From contig CADCXD010000019.1 of the NCBI GenBank assembly GCA_902806575.1, positions 248,001 through 312,000 of the forward strand: 64,000 bases of DNA. Reading direction: 5' to 3'. Positions 11,651 through 22,888 of the stretch are shown here, piece by piece. The stretch comes from Jackrogersella multiformis. Taxonomy: Eukaryota; Ascomycota; Sordariomycetes; Xylariales; Hypoxylaceae. Below the pieces are notes generated by a model, which saw only the letters and a program-made list of their open reading frames with translations, ran no database searches and was not told where the DNA came from. Made by a program: the position numbers and the translations under genes. The number at the start of each line of letters is the position of its first letter. The stretch's first letter is position 1.

Positions 11651-13624
11651 CTACATACCCCATATCTGCCTCCAGCTCTTTTCGTCCCGCCCAAGAGGTG
11701 CTTCAGATATTCCAAATCTAGCAGGTTCCCCTGAGTTCGCCTCAGGCAGGCATATCCACTCTCTGATGCAGTCAGGTATCTCCTCTCTAATGTGACTAAT
11801 ACATATCAGAGCTTGGTTGTCGTTCAGACCTCCGACCTTGATGGTGCCTGCTTTCGATGCCTCGCTCTCGACAATGGTCTCCGAGCCGTCGTGGTGACTT
11901 GCATACGTCTTAGCCTCACCGTACTCAAGGAAGAGCAGGCAGCGGTTCCGAACACCATCGTCCATACCACTGCATGCCTCATCTAAGACGACGACGTCCG
12001 GGTTCTTAATGATCGCCCGCAGGAAGAGCGCGACCCGCTGTGCGGAGAAGGATAATTCCCCGAACAGGTAGTGGTCCGCCCACCGCAGATCAGAGCTCGG
12101 TTGCGCATGAGGTACGGGCTTCGAGGTTTTTACGTAGGCAGGGTTCAGCTCTGCTTCGAACCATCTCAGACATGCCTCGACCTTCTCCTTCGACTGGTCA
12201 TTAAGTACGGCTTTCGAGCGGAACGTATCTGCCCACGCATTCTCGATGATTTGTTTAACGGTAAGATTTCGAGGCATGTGTTGGTGGATCTCGGGACTAG
12301 AATGTCCAATTCGTGCTTGAATATCCCAGAAGGTCAGGGGTAGCTGATCAGAACCGGGCTCCAGCAATCTGCTTCTCCCAAACAGCTTAATAGGTAATGA
12401 ATAAGTTTGAGGATGGTCCGAGCAGATAAGAGACACGATTGTTGTCTTGCCGGAGCCATTGGGTCCAAAGACGCCCCATCGCTCTCCTCGTCTAACGGTC
12501 CACACCAGACCGTCCTGTTGTTTCCCATCGATTTGCTGCTTCCAGTTTCCAAGTGCGATCTTGCCACGATATTGCACTATGCACCCGTTCATCTCCACGA
12601 TGGGCTCTCCAATATTTCTAGATGCACTTGTATCTTGAACAACTCTTGGCTCGCTAGCTTCCGAGGCCTCTTCGCCCATCAGCGGTTCCCCATGTATTCC
12701 TTTGGCGGTCAATGTTCTGCCCACGTGCACCAGATTATGCACGGGTAGGTTTTCTTCCTCCTTTGATATCCCATTCCATACCCGTTGAACATACTGCCTT
12801 AATTCTTCTAGGACAGCTTGCTTTTCTCCGATTGCTCCTATCTGGCAATCCCCTCTCAAGTAGACTAGATGTGTGATCCAATCAGGGATGGCGTCCTGTG
12901 GCCTTGCGCTTAATACCAACCTCGGGCTAGCTTTACGTGCCAGGCCGTGCAAGAGCGGGCTTAGTCCGGCTACCGTAGGTGGGTCGAGACCCATGAACGG
13001 CTCGTCTAGCAACAGCACCTCCGGCGCAGTAAGGAGAGCTCTCGCAATCCTAGCTCTCCGTCCTTGGCCATTACTTAAAAATGTGACCGGGAGCTCCAGT
13101 AATTGGGCAAGCTTCAAGTCTCTCACGACCCGATCCAATAAGGCCGGATCCGGTCCGTCCTCGGGTGAGCTCTTCAAGGGATTGAGCTCGGTGTTACCTA
13201 GCAGGAAGTCTCGAAGGGAGAAATCGGTATTCTCACGCTTTGACTCATACCGAGCAGATAGATACGCCGAAGTAGTGACATTGGAGGCTAACCCATCATT
13301 GTTGAACCCCACGTACTGAATAGCCTTATGCGGTACCTTTAACCTATGAGGCACCGCATCCGTGGACAAATAAGGATAGCTTCGTGCAGCTGGTGGAAAG
13401 CAAAGGTGACTCCCTCTAAGCAGCTGTAGGAAGGATGTCTTCCCGCTTAGAGAAGGACCAACGACATACCAGTGCGTCGGCGGGTCCGTAGTAGACGGTA
13501 GTGTGAAGTTCAAGTTTGTAAAAAGAGCCGGGTTTGGATGAATGGAGTTTGCACCAGGATGGTGACGATAGAACGTGCCATTGGCGATATTTATTACGGG
13601 TGGACGGACTGAGGCGAATCTCAT
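11651..13624 (-). CDS. Twin-NBD ABC ATPase without membrane domain
   Basis: Single-exon gene of 657 codons beginning with ATG at 13624. It has two ABC nucleotide-binding domains in tandem and no transmembrane segments. NBD1: Walker A GPSLSGKT (56-63), signature LSNGQ (183-187), Walker B EVLLLDEP (202-209). NBD2: Walker A GPNGSGKT (387-394), degenerate signature LSFSA (524-528), Walker B DVVVLDEA (543-550). The architecture resembles the fungal YDR061W/ModF-like group, whose function is poorly known; a translation-factor role as in ABCE/ABCF is possible but there is no Fe-S domain or ABCF linker. It is transcribed divergently from UMP1 across a 526-bp region. The degenerate second signature suggests the two ATP sites are not equivalent. 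Confidence 0.85.
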   Translation of the reverse strand: MRFASVRPPVINIANGTFYRHHPGANSIHPNPALFTNLNFTLPSTTDPPTHWYVVGPSLSGKTSFLQLLRGSHLCFPPAARSYPYLSTDAVPHRLKVPHKAIQYVGFNNDGLASNVTTSAYLSARYESKRENTDFSLRDFLLGNTELNPLKSSPEDGPDPALLDRVVRDLKLAQLLELPVTFLSNGQGRRARIARALLTAPEVLLLDEPFMGLDPPTVAGLSPLLHGLARKASPRLVLSARPQDAIPDWITHLVYLRGDCQIGAIGEKQAVLEELRQYVQRVWNGISKEEENLPVHNLVHVGRTLTAKGIHGEPLMGEEASEASEPRVVQDTSASRNIGEPIVEMNGCIVQYRGKIALGNWKQQIDGKQQDGLVWTVRRGERWGVFGPNGSGKTTIVSLICSDHPQTYSLPIKLFGRSRLLEPGSDQLPLTFWDIQARIGHSSPEIHQHMPRNLTVKQIIENAWADTFRSKAVLNDQSKEKVEACLRWFEAELNPAYVKTSKPVPHAQPSSDLRWADHYLFGELSFSAQRVALFLRAIIKNPDVVVLDEACSGMDDGVRNRCLLFLEYGEAKTYASHHDGSETIVESEASKAGTIKVGGLNDNQALICISHIREEIPDCIREWICLPEANSGEPARFGISEAPLGRDEKSWRQIWGM

Positions 13625-14150
13625 GGTGTCAATTGAATCATGATAAGGCCTCTAAACAATTGTGCACCTAAGAATTGCATCTTAAAACGGATGGGTCAAC
13701 TGGTATCAATAGCCCGAATATAGCACCAATTACCTAAAAAGCAATCACCTACATTTGAATATACCCGAAATATCGGCGTTAACGAGGCCCAGGATTAGCT
13801 TACAATACTAAATCCACCCCTGTTAACATTACGTAACTTCCAGATACACGCAGTGACCACCCGGAGCTAGGCACTTGCACCTCCAGCCTTGGCAAGGCTC
13901 CAGCGTCCACTATCCAGTCCAGTGTCCATTCCACTAAACACGAAAGCTTCCTGGCAGCCTGCTCAAGCTTCCTTCACAATCCACCATACACCATATCCAT
14001 CAAGCACCACCACATCCATCGTCGTTTACCACGCCGCTGCCAACGTCTCAACTCTCCTAGTATCTCGACTTGAGGACTCAAACAATCAGGAAATATCAGG
14101 AAATACAAATACACCGACAACAAAAGAACTATTATCTCCCAACCGCCGAG
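13625..14150. promoter_or_regulatory. Shared divergent promoter region (ABC ATPase / UMP1)
   Basis: A 526-bp gap between two divergent start codons. The half nearer UMP1 is C/T-rich, as is usual for fungal transcription starts. No specific operator is recognised. Confidence 0.4.
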
Positions 14151-14749
14151 ATGGTAAGCCCTCAATTCACCTCCAACTCTCTACTCAGTTCCTCACTTCT
14201 TCATTTCCTACCTCCTCACTTCCTACCTCCCTCTCATCCCCCACCACCCACCACCCAGTCCAGCTAACCAACCCCCCATAACAGTCCATGCGCCTAGTCC
14301 CCCCCACCCCCCACGGCAGCACGCTCCAGCCCACCAACACGTCGGCGCCCTCAGCACCCGGCGTGCACGACACCCTGCGCCACGGCGTCGGGCCATCCGC
14401 ACTCGCCTCCACCAGCACCTCCTCCACCTCCGAAGCGCCCGCGTCCCGACACCCCCTCGAATCACGCCTCAAGGCGTGGGAGTCGACGCAGGAGGCGCTG
14501 CGGATGGAGTCGCTGCGCCGCACCTTCGGGATCGCGGAGCCGATCCGGCGGGGCATGGAGCTGAAGATCGCGCGGGACGGCGAGTGGAAGCCCATGGCGC
14601 TGGGCGGCGGCACCGGCGTGCGCGGCGTCCACGAGGACATCCTGCGCGGCCGCGAGGCCATGCTCGACTGGGAGGACGTGTTTACCGGCGAGGACCGGCG
14701 CGGCGCCGTCGGCGTCCACGAGGAGATGGAGCGGAAGCTGAAGATTTGA
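14151..14749 (+). CDS. ump1: Proteasome maturation factor UMP1
   Basis: Chaperone of 20S proteasome half-mer assembly, degraded once the mature particle forms. The long frame from 14288 contains PGVHDTLRHG, HPLESRLKAWESTQEALRME, LRRTFGIAEPIRRGMELKI, VHEDILRGR and DWEDVFTG; these blocks in this order are diagnostic of UMP1. Fungal orthologues begin M-S-x-R, and here TCC precedes the ATG at 14288. A good intron (GTAAGC at 14154, acceptor CAG ending at 14284, 131 bp) joins an upstream ATG (14151-14153) to TCC. I therefore place the start at 14151 with exon 1 consisting of the start codon only and exon 2 running 14285-14749, 155 residues in all. If that is wrong, the protein starts two residues later at 14288. 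The exon is unusually GC-rich compared with its surroundings. It is convergent with the UBL3-like gene. Confidence 0.92.
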
Positions 14750-15483
14750 GCGGACGGGGGTTGGCGGATGAGTGGGTGAATCGATGGTCCGTCGTCGTCG
14801 TGCTTAGTGATGAGACCGCCTTAGCTACGTTGGTAGGCTAAATACCTAGCACCCTAGGCTTGGTGAACATAAACTGAAATGGACAGCCCTCTTTTTCGTC
14901 TCCGTACGATATAAAGGCGTGCAATACGAAATAGTACCATTCATAGGAATTTGACTCTCAATGGCAATCATAAATCAAGGTGCTTGTCAAGACGTGCTAT
15001 GATAGTGATAGCAATAACGTATAAACAGTGGGCATGATATACCACATTATTCATTTATATGGTCAGCATGACCGGTATAAAGCAGATATTATAAACACAA
15101 AATACGCCTCATAGCGGCCGCATCCTCCGGTGCTATACGAAAAAGAACACGCGAGAATCGTCAGCTTCTCCCCTCCGTGTTCCCTTTCGAGCGGTCGATA
15201 TATGCCTCGGGATACAATTCGGGAAGAACTCTTACCTTACAAGAGATTAATGACTTGGTCCTTATCGCCTGCTTCAATTTCTGCTGCTAATAAAAAAAAA
15301 TCAAACCCTTTCACGCCGCCCTATGCCCAAAATCCACAATCATGTCCACAGTTAGATGCCAATTGCCCGTCTTGCCTATGTTTCCCCCCAAACCATTCGG
15401 ACGGTTCTAGAACAGGGTATGATGCTGCCGCATCGAAAGAATGCTTCTTTGTCAACCAGTAGCAACTGCCCGGGAAGGCCACA
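14750..15483. other. Convergent 3' spacer
   Basis: Holds the 3' UTRs of UMP1 and the UBL3-like gene. No coding frame or repeat of note. Confidence 0.5.
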
Positions 15484-16297
15484 TCATAAGATGACACAGC
15501 ATCCGCTGCGGCCTCGTTGACTTCCCGAGTCCTTGACCTTCTTGGCTGCTTCTTCCTCGTCTATTAAGTCCTGCGGTTTGACGGTCATATGAACAACGTT
15601 TCTGGATAGACTGAAGTGGTAATCTGCGAAAGTAAGCACTAGGTCGGCAGGCAAACCACAAGTCACGTTGAATGAGAAAGAAAAGGGTTTTTGACTCACA
15701 GCTAAGTTGGTTGCGATCCTCTAGTAATTTGCCAAAGTGAATGAGTCTTATGGCGCTGGGCTCTCTCGGAGGTTGGTCCCATTCCTTCCTCCAATCTCTT
15801 AGTATCAGCTCCTTCAGTGTATAGACCGTGATGCTGAATGGATCCATCTTGCCGTCCTCCGTTTTGCCCGTCACGGTCACGTTGCGCTTCGCCAAGTATT
15901 TTTCGTCGATCCGAAAAGGATGACGCGCACCGGAAGTTAAGAGAAGCGTAATGTCTACAGCCAGATCGCTACTCTCGGGTTCGGCGGCGGTTGGTTCGAC
16001 GGGATCTATTGTCAGCTCCTGATCATGGTCGCCAGCCGGAGCCTTGCCGCGAGCATTTGACGATGCCGACTCGCCAGCTAAAGGATCCTTATCCGGTACA
16101 GGTATTGGGGTAGGGGGAGCTTCGGAGGCATGATCTTCGGGGTTCGAGGTATTTAGGTTGGTGTCTAGATTGGCAGGTTTGGGGTCGATCTTGGATAGGT
16201 CTTCCATCTCGACGTCACTGACGGGCTGAGTAACCGACACCTTCTCTTCTCTAGCACCTTGGTCACCACTAGCAGAAGGCGACGTTCCGTCCGGCAT
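15484..16297 (-). CDS. UBL3/MUB-type membrane-anchored ubiquitin-fold protein
   Basis: Two exons, 16297-15700 and 15623-15484, joined over a 76-bp GTGAGT...GCAG intron to give 245 residues. The first ~130 residues are disordered, acidic and Pro/Ser-rich. A ubiquitin-like fold follows: VDITLLLTSGARHPFRID, then YTLKELILRDW, IRLIHFGKLLEDRNQL and, after the intron, NVVHMTVKPQDL. The C-terminus is CCVIL, a CaaX box whose final Leu predicts geranylgeranylation, with a neighbouring Cys for possible palmitoylation. Together these match the UBL3/MUB family, which in other eukaryotes is prenylated and held at membranes and can recruit ubiquitin-conjugating enzymes. The frame continuing through the intron loses the CaaX tail, which supports the spliced model. 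The start is the ATG at 16297; a longer in-frame start at 16333 is possible. Confidence 0.85.
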
Positions 16298-19200
16298 GGT
16301 TAATTGCAACGGAACAAAAGTTAGTCGCGACACGCCGAGTCGTACGGATTGCTAACGGATGCGCGCAATCGACGGAGCGGTAGGGTGAACGGGAAATGAA
16401 TGGACTGGAGGTTGTGAGCTACTCTCGTCTCGGGAACGTGTTTCGTCGGTGCAAGAGATACAGCCGGATTCGAAGGATTGCCGAAGATGGGATATTAAAC
16501 ACGAGTTTATTGAATACGGACGTGCAATTGGGGATACACTGGATTATGATTTGTCGCCTTCGCCAGTACCAGCCATGGAAAACACGCAAGATGAAACGAG
16601 TGCCGTGGATTTAAACTGGTTTAAGGAGATTGCCGAATTAATTCTGCAAGAAATGGCCAAGATGAGAAAAGTTAGAAACAATGACGAATGACGAGTGACG
16701 AGTTACAGTGACCTGAGTGACCAAGAGTTGCAAGGTAATGCAATGCAGGGAAATGCAGAAAATGCAGGAAATGCAGAATTTCAGAATTTCAGAATCGCAG
16801 AATTGCAGCAGCCAGTCGCCGCTAGTGATACAATCGTAATGATGGTGATGATGTTACTATTCGGATTTGGCGGATGGGATTGGCAGGATTGACGGGTTTA
16901 ACGAATTTCGGCTAGTGGTAGGAGAAGTAAAAGAAAGAAAAAAAGAACAATCGAACAGTCGAACAATCGAATAATGCTAGGTAAATAAAGATGAACAAAT
17001 TTCGAGTCTCGAGAGTTCCAATCTTACAGATAATAGGACGATATGGCAGCTTCGATTACTTATTCGCCTTTCGAGAAGCCACGAATTAGATGTACGATCG
17101 ACTACCTACCTAGACCTAGGTGCTAACTTCTGGCCTGGCTCCTGGCTCCTGGCTAACTGGGCACTGGGCTGCCGCCAGCTGGGGTTGCTCTTGCTTTTGC
17201 GGTTTAGGTGGTTTTGAATGCCCCCTTATTTCAGGTCGATATTGCCTTTTCGTAAGTGACACTGACCCATTTGTGGCCCTAGCGGGATACAGAGCCCCTA
17301 ACCTTGTAAAAATAGAGATACCTACAGGTGGGCAGGTGCCTAGGTACCTAGCAATACGCACGTAATGTATCTTTCATCTTAAAACCTGCATAACTTCACG
17401 TCGACATTTAAAGTTACAGAATCTATATGTCATTACCCTAGGTAGGTATGTCACCCTTAAGTAGGTACCCTTATGTTCATCAAAAACACGTATATAATGA
17501 CTATTAGTTTTCCTTATTCTTTCTTAAACATCCATTATATTCTACTTGAAGTAAGCAAACTACCTAGCCTGACAAGGTCAAGAAATGATGCTACATAAAC
17601 CCCGAACTGTAGCCATGGCAATAATATGGAGATAACCAACTTTCGGGTCTCACTACCTTACAAGGAAAGAGGCGAAGCCCAGACTGCTCTATTAACCATA
17701 GTGCCATACTTACCTAGGTACCTAGTGTAGGTAGCTAAGTACTCCTCAAATGTCCAGTTTCATTGAAGGTTAGGGTGGTATTTTGCTAAGTAAATCGTAA
17801 ACATCACCTGGGCATCAAATCGAGAGTCACGCGTTGCAGTTGAGCAGCCCGTGAAGAAAATAACTTTGTCGAGACCATCACTATCGGAGAGTTACATCAA
17901 AGTATTTGAGTTTTTATGTGCATCGTATTATGTACGATCATTATCTCGAAATAGTCAATCGAGCTGAGAATATATTGGAGATCTCTTCTCTTGGCACGGT
18001 ATCCTCCCCCGCCTTGGCATCACCCGCCCTCTCTTCCCCACACTCCACTTTGTCTCCTCTCCCGTTGGTTTGATGGCAACATCTATCTGCACGTGTGATG
18101 ATGAACTGTGAACCAACTCTTGACTTCAAGTGAACATACCTACCTAGGTAAGTATAATATTATACATGGATCCTCCATCTTCGGGCTGTGAATTGCCTAC
18201 CTAGGTAGGTATCCTTCTGGGCCTTCAGGAACTATGATATCCTTTTATACCTCATATTACGATGTGTGAAATACAAAAGGGGGGCAGCTATTCTAAGCCC
18301 TTTCTAAACGACGTCACATAAACCCAATCAGCACTTTCCCACCTTATTTAATCCTTACCTTAAGTACCTAAGGTTAGGTATGTATAGATTACCAAGATCG
18401 TCCGTCACTATGCCTTCAATATTCATCTTTCACTTCTTATCCCAGTAAGTAGATAATAGCTTGAATATGTACCCCAGCCACCTCATTACACCGCTTCTTC
18501 GTAGTTATCTACCTACCTAGGTACCTAAGGTATGCTGCTATATTAAGTACCTACCTAAGTATGTTTGTATAAGTGAGGGACTTCCCCTAACCCAGGCTAA
18601 CGCTCACCGAAATGGAATCTTCCGTGACTACCTACCTAGGTACCTAGGTACACATATGCTTCAAAGGTCTTTGTAATATAGGTAGGTATAAAATTTGCCG
18701 GAATTAGGTTTTCTTCGCTTTATCCCATCATCACATGCCTTGATATGTACCTAGACTAAATATTCCGGGCTTAAGTTAAACCCATTGTCCTCTATTCTAA
18801 TGTAAGACTAACAAATTTAGTCCTGGTACATGTAGCTTTACATCGACCTAAGAACATGGGTTAAGAAGCTAACATTTATTTACGTATGATTTTATGACAT
18901 ACCATTGAGGTCATTTTCTATGGCCCTTGGAGCAGCAAGGCCATCATCCCCGCAGGCCGTCGATTAGGTCTACGGAGGCCGACAACACTCCGGCCGGATT
19001 ATCCGAAGACCCTCCGCAGTCTCCGGCCCGACTTAATATCTTACGACATTGAGATTTATCTGTCATCGGCGTCAAACGGGGACAATGAAATCTGGAGAAT
19101 CATAGTTTTATTTCCTTGATGCTCCATCAAATACCGTTTGCTTGTTCTTAGTTTTAGAATAACAGGTATTAAGTGACATGTACGGTTAGTGAATTTCTAT

Positions 19201-20601
19201 TGGATTTTAGATATCACAGGTAATTAACGCTGTATAATTTATAACTAAAAATAATAGAAAATTATAATAACTCTAGATGGGATTGCGTAAGAAACTTTTC
19301 GTAGATATCTTGAGCCCAATTTCTTCTCGTGTTTTATGATATTGCCTTTTTATTTCTTAAAGGGCTGTCCATCAAGAATATTACAATTTAATTATTTACT
19401 AAATAATTATTAGCCCGTAAATGATGCCAAAATTATGCGGTGAACCTAGATTTGTGAACTTGAGTTACTTCGATAATGGACTAATTACCTAGGTAGGTTA
19501 AATTATATTGGCTTTATGAACTTAAAACTCGTAGACGAGACTTATCATCTCTTTGATATATTATGACCTGAAGCAGATAGAACCATCGATGTAATATTTA
19601 GATCTAAGTCGCTCGTGAGTATGCTTTATATACCTATATCGGTAGGAAATATTGTATGAAAATCACATCCCGAGGAGACAGAAATAGACAGTGTGACTTA
19701 AAGTAAGAGTAACATAGGAGATTCTTGCGGGATATGTCCTGTATTTGGTCAAAGTTCTACAACAGGTGTCGTCAGAAACGTATCCAAAGAAATTGTCACC
19801 ACGAAGGCATCATGTAGCACCTCCAGCTAGTTACCTACCTAGGTAGGTATATCACCCAAAGAGTGCCATGCTAGGTTGTAGGTACTTGACCGTATGTAAA
19901 GATACCAACCTATCTACATATGTAGGTAACTACCTACCTAATATAATCTCATGCATATTGTGTTCTACCTTGTAGAATGTTGTGATATTCATTATACCTA
20001 GTAACTCGTCAGGCAAGAGATACTCACCCATGTGGAATGCAAGTCCAACCTAATTGTTGATGTATACTTGACCTAAGCCTTTCTAATAGAAGGTGCCTAT
20101 GGACAAAAGTCATCCCATCTCAGCCAAGTGGAATAATCCCGTAGAATACCTACCTAGGATAGTGGATTGTAATTACCCCTGTGTTTCCTACTAATACCTT
20201 AAGTAGCAGTTGCCTGTGTATCCAGCATTGATTACAGTGCAACCACAGAGGAATTTATATTTATCGTACTTTCCATCCAACCTTAAAACTATTGCAGTAT
20301 GAGCCTGTACAAATGTAGCTCTTTCCTTGATATTTAATAAAGGATACCGGCAGGAGCAAAGTTTTCTCAACACTGTCGCGTAAAAACTAAGACTCAACTT
20401 CTCATTTAACACATCACACTTCTACCTTTTCTACTTTTACCACCTACTTACTCACTCTTTCTCTAACGCCTACTTTCCATCCGCATTCCTTCATCACCCA
20501 GATCACTCGTTTCCAGGTGGGGTTTTGAACTCTAGGAAAAGCCATATTCTCGTCGGTCATCTTTGAATACCCATACCAATCAATCACGAGAAGCAATCAC
20601 T
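16298..20601. other. 4.3-kb gene-poor spacer with dispersed palindromic repeats
   Basis: Dense in CCTAGG-centred (CCTA/TAGG)n tracts, for example near 17101-17121, 18137-18153, 18511-18528, 18629-18651 and 19829-19850. It also holds an AATGCAG-rich tandem stretch near 16738-16810, a GC-rich hairpin island at 18920-19040 and AT-rich DNA. A 100-codon plus frame ending at 16691 reads like protein but has no usable ATG until 16575. No gene is supported. Confidence 0.5.
16738..16810 (+). repeat. AATGCAG-type degenerate tandem repeat
   Basis: Several imperfect copies of (G)AAATGCAG followed by GAATTTCAGAATTTCAG-like units. Confidence 0.7.
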
Positions 20602-21870
20602 ATGGGTATCGTAGCAAGAATCCTCGTGGTGTGCCTTATGGCATTGTGCTACGGAATTGTTGATTGTGCAATCATCCCGGCTGGCAACAAACCAGGTCTC
20701 GTCCAGGGTACATCTACCGAGGTCGAATATGCCTCTATCACCACCACTGGCACCGTCTCAGAGAGCATCATTGTCGTGCCTGAGTTACTTCAACCTCTGT
20801 CAACCCTCGCCACCGTTCACCAGCCTCAACCCCGCCTGAGTCAAGCCATGCAAGATATTGGTCTCGACGCTGGATCTCCTTCCGGAACATTCTCTATCCC
20901 TCCGACTCGCACTGGCGAAGACACTAGCAGACCTCCTACTTCTTCCTATGTTACTTCACGTGGCCATAGCCCCATCATGACCGAAATTCCTAAGCTAGCT
21001 CTTCCGGATTCCGCATGGCAGGAGGGTTTAGACCCCGAGAGTGTTGCTCTATACTACCAGGAACCCACTGACGACGATGATGTTGAATTATCTCCACGAG
21101 ATAATTACAATGACGGATACGGATACGGATATGGCCCCAGTACAACCACTCCTGTCAATGGCGGCTACGGTAGCCCCCCTGAACCGACGGAGTTGCCTTC
21201 TGGTGGATATGGAGATCCCCCTGCAATTGCCAACCCAAGCATTGTTACAATGCCAGATCCGGCAATTGTTACTATCTCTTTGGGACTTCACACTTCCTCG
21301 CCTATCATCCTAGCCTCCCCTACTGCTGCTGCGCCGATTATCATTATTACCGAGACTTTCTCAAGTACACCCATCCCACATGGACCGATGCAGAATGTAA
21401 CAGTAACCGTCCCAGCGCCCAAGTCGACACTACCCATTTCCTTGCCGACTGGTATTCAACAGTCCGTCACGCTTCAGGTGCCAGTTGAGACTACTCATAG
21501 CTCCCAAGGCTATCTTTATACGACGGTGTCTCCTTCATCCTCGGCCTCATACACTGGTTCTACCACCACCACCGCGGCAATGCATACACCCACGGTACTT
21601 CCAGTTCCGATACCCATAGACACGAACGCTGCTCTTCCGATTATAAAGCCGAACCAGCGTCTCATGGTTCTTGCTGTGGCTATGGCATCAATGTGTACTT
21701 TGATATCATTCACAGGTGGCGGACTGAAGTCACCCAATGCATCAAAGAATGCCGAAGCCCGTAGTCAGGCCTCTGGACAGCCCGGCGAGGATGTCATTTC
21801 TAAGGACTCTCATGGTGGAGGACAGGCTATGGATTCGAGGTCCGATGAGTCTGGACGCTGCGGTCACTAA
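20602..21870 (+). CDS. Ser/Thr/Pro-rich secretory protein with C-terminal hydrophobic segment
   Basis: Single exon. I start at the ATG at 20602 because it puts a clean signal peptide first (MGIVARILVVCLMALCYG, then IVDC); the ATG at 20563 would add 13 polar residues in front. The protein is 422 residues long. The body is low-complexity and rich in Ser, Thr, Pro and Gly, with a YGYGYG stretch and acidic DDDD, as in heavily O-mannosylated wall or surface proteins. Near the C-terminus a hydrophobic stretch (about residues 352-369) is followed by a polar tail, which fits a single membrane anchor; a GPI signal is less likely because about 50 polar residues follow it. I recognise no family. A surface or wall role is inference from composition only. 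Confidence 0.7.
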   Translation: MGIVARILVVCLMALCYGIVDCAIIPAGNKPGLVQGTSTEVEYASITTTGTVSESIIVVPELLQPLSTLATVHQPQPRLSQAMQDIGLDAGSPSGTFSIPPTRTGEDTSRPPTSSYVTSRGHSPIMTEIPKLALPDSAWQEGLDPESVALYYQEPTDDDDVELSPRDNYNDGYGYGYGPSTTTPVNGGYGSPPEPTELPSGGYGDPPAIANPSIVTMPDPAIVTISLGLHTSSPIILASPTAAAPIIIITETFSSTPIPHGPMQNVTVTVPAPKSTLPISLPTGIQQSVTLQVPVETTHSSQGYLYTTVSPSSSASYTGSTTTTAAMHTPTVLPVPIPIDTNAALPIIKPNQRLMVLAVAMASMCTLISFTGGGLKSPNASKNAEARSQASGQPGEDVISKDSHGGGQAMDSRSDESGRCGH

Positions 21871-22888
21871 TTAATCGAGAATATCGCAACCTCGAAGTCG
21901 GAACTCGCTCGATTGGAGATCCACGAGGCTATCACGTTCCATAAGCAACTGTTTCAACACCCTCGAGAATTCCACTTCGATAAGGCTCTAAAGCTCGGAG
22001 GTCATTCTTATCCATTCTGAAAGGCGGGGAGCACTAATAGGGGGAAGGACTAATGATTGACATTCGATTTCGGAAGAAAGCTAAACAAAATGGAGGTGTT
22101 TAAGGGGAGAGGAAAACAGCTACGACTCGAGATTTCTTGGAAGCTGAGCCACAGATTGTAACTAGGTGGACGGCGGCGGTGTTGCCGCCGTCTGTTGCAG
22201 ATTGATAATTCGCTTGTCACTTGTCACTCGCTTGAGATGATGACCTTTTAATTCTCCAGTTAGATTAGGCGAGATCTGTATGATCTGCATATGCATGCAT
22301 GCATATGCCGCAATGAGATTACATACAGACAAACTCACCTCTTGATTTGAGAACTAAAGGTTCCTGATGATAATCGTCAAGTGAACCGACCTATCGTTGA
22401 TAATCGTCGATAATTGCACCATACACATGCAGTCTGAGCTAGACCAATCCAATGTGCCAAGACGAGGTAGGTAGGCATCTAACCTAGAGGTACCTATACT
22501 AGAGGTTATATACCTAGGTAATGGTTGATGTACAGTCCTCCGTATCATTAATTAATATCCTATAATACTCCGTTTCTGATCTAGTCTTGATAGTTGCCAT
22601 ACATATTTACTTACTTACTCAGCCAGCCGTACGTACACCGAGCAATCTTCCACATCTTACGCAGCTCGTCTGTCTCCCCGTCCCGGTCCCGGTCCCGTCC
22701 CCTATTCTTATCTCATCTCACCTGGTTTATTACTATATCTCCGTTCTCGTCCTCGTTCTTCGCCGTTCCCGCACACGGCAGCACGTATCTATCTACATAA
22801 CTACCCCTGCGTAGCTGCCTAGGCAGCCGCACTGCTATCTACCCAGATGTAGACAACATATATATAGAAAAGGTTTCTATCTATCTAT
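21871..22888. other. Convergent spacer
   Basis: Between the 3' ends of the secretory-protein gene and AP-1 beta. It contains a perfect 22-bp palindrome (22287-22308) and a CTAT microsatellite near 22875-22891. No coding frame supported. Confidence 0.5.

Noticed and set aside
16387..16691. 100-codon plus frame ending KMRKVRNNDE
   Set aside because: Reads like protein but lacks an ATG until 16575, has no splice signal upstream and sits at the 5' end of the UBL3-like gene.
20191..20412. 73-codon minus frame with CGC and NCY motifs
   Set aside because: No ATG, no acceptor site that I can find; may be a relic but not supportable.
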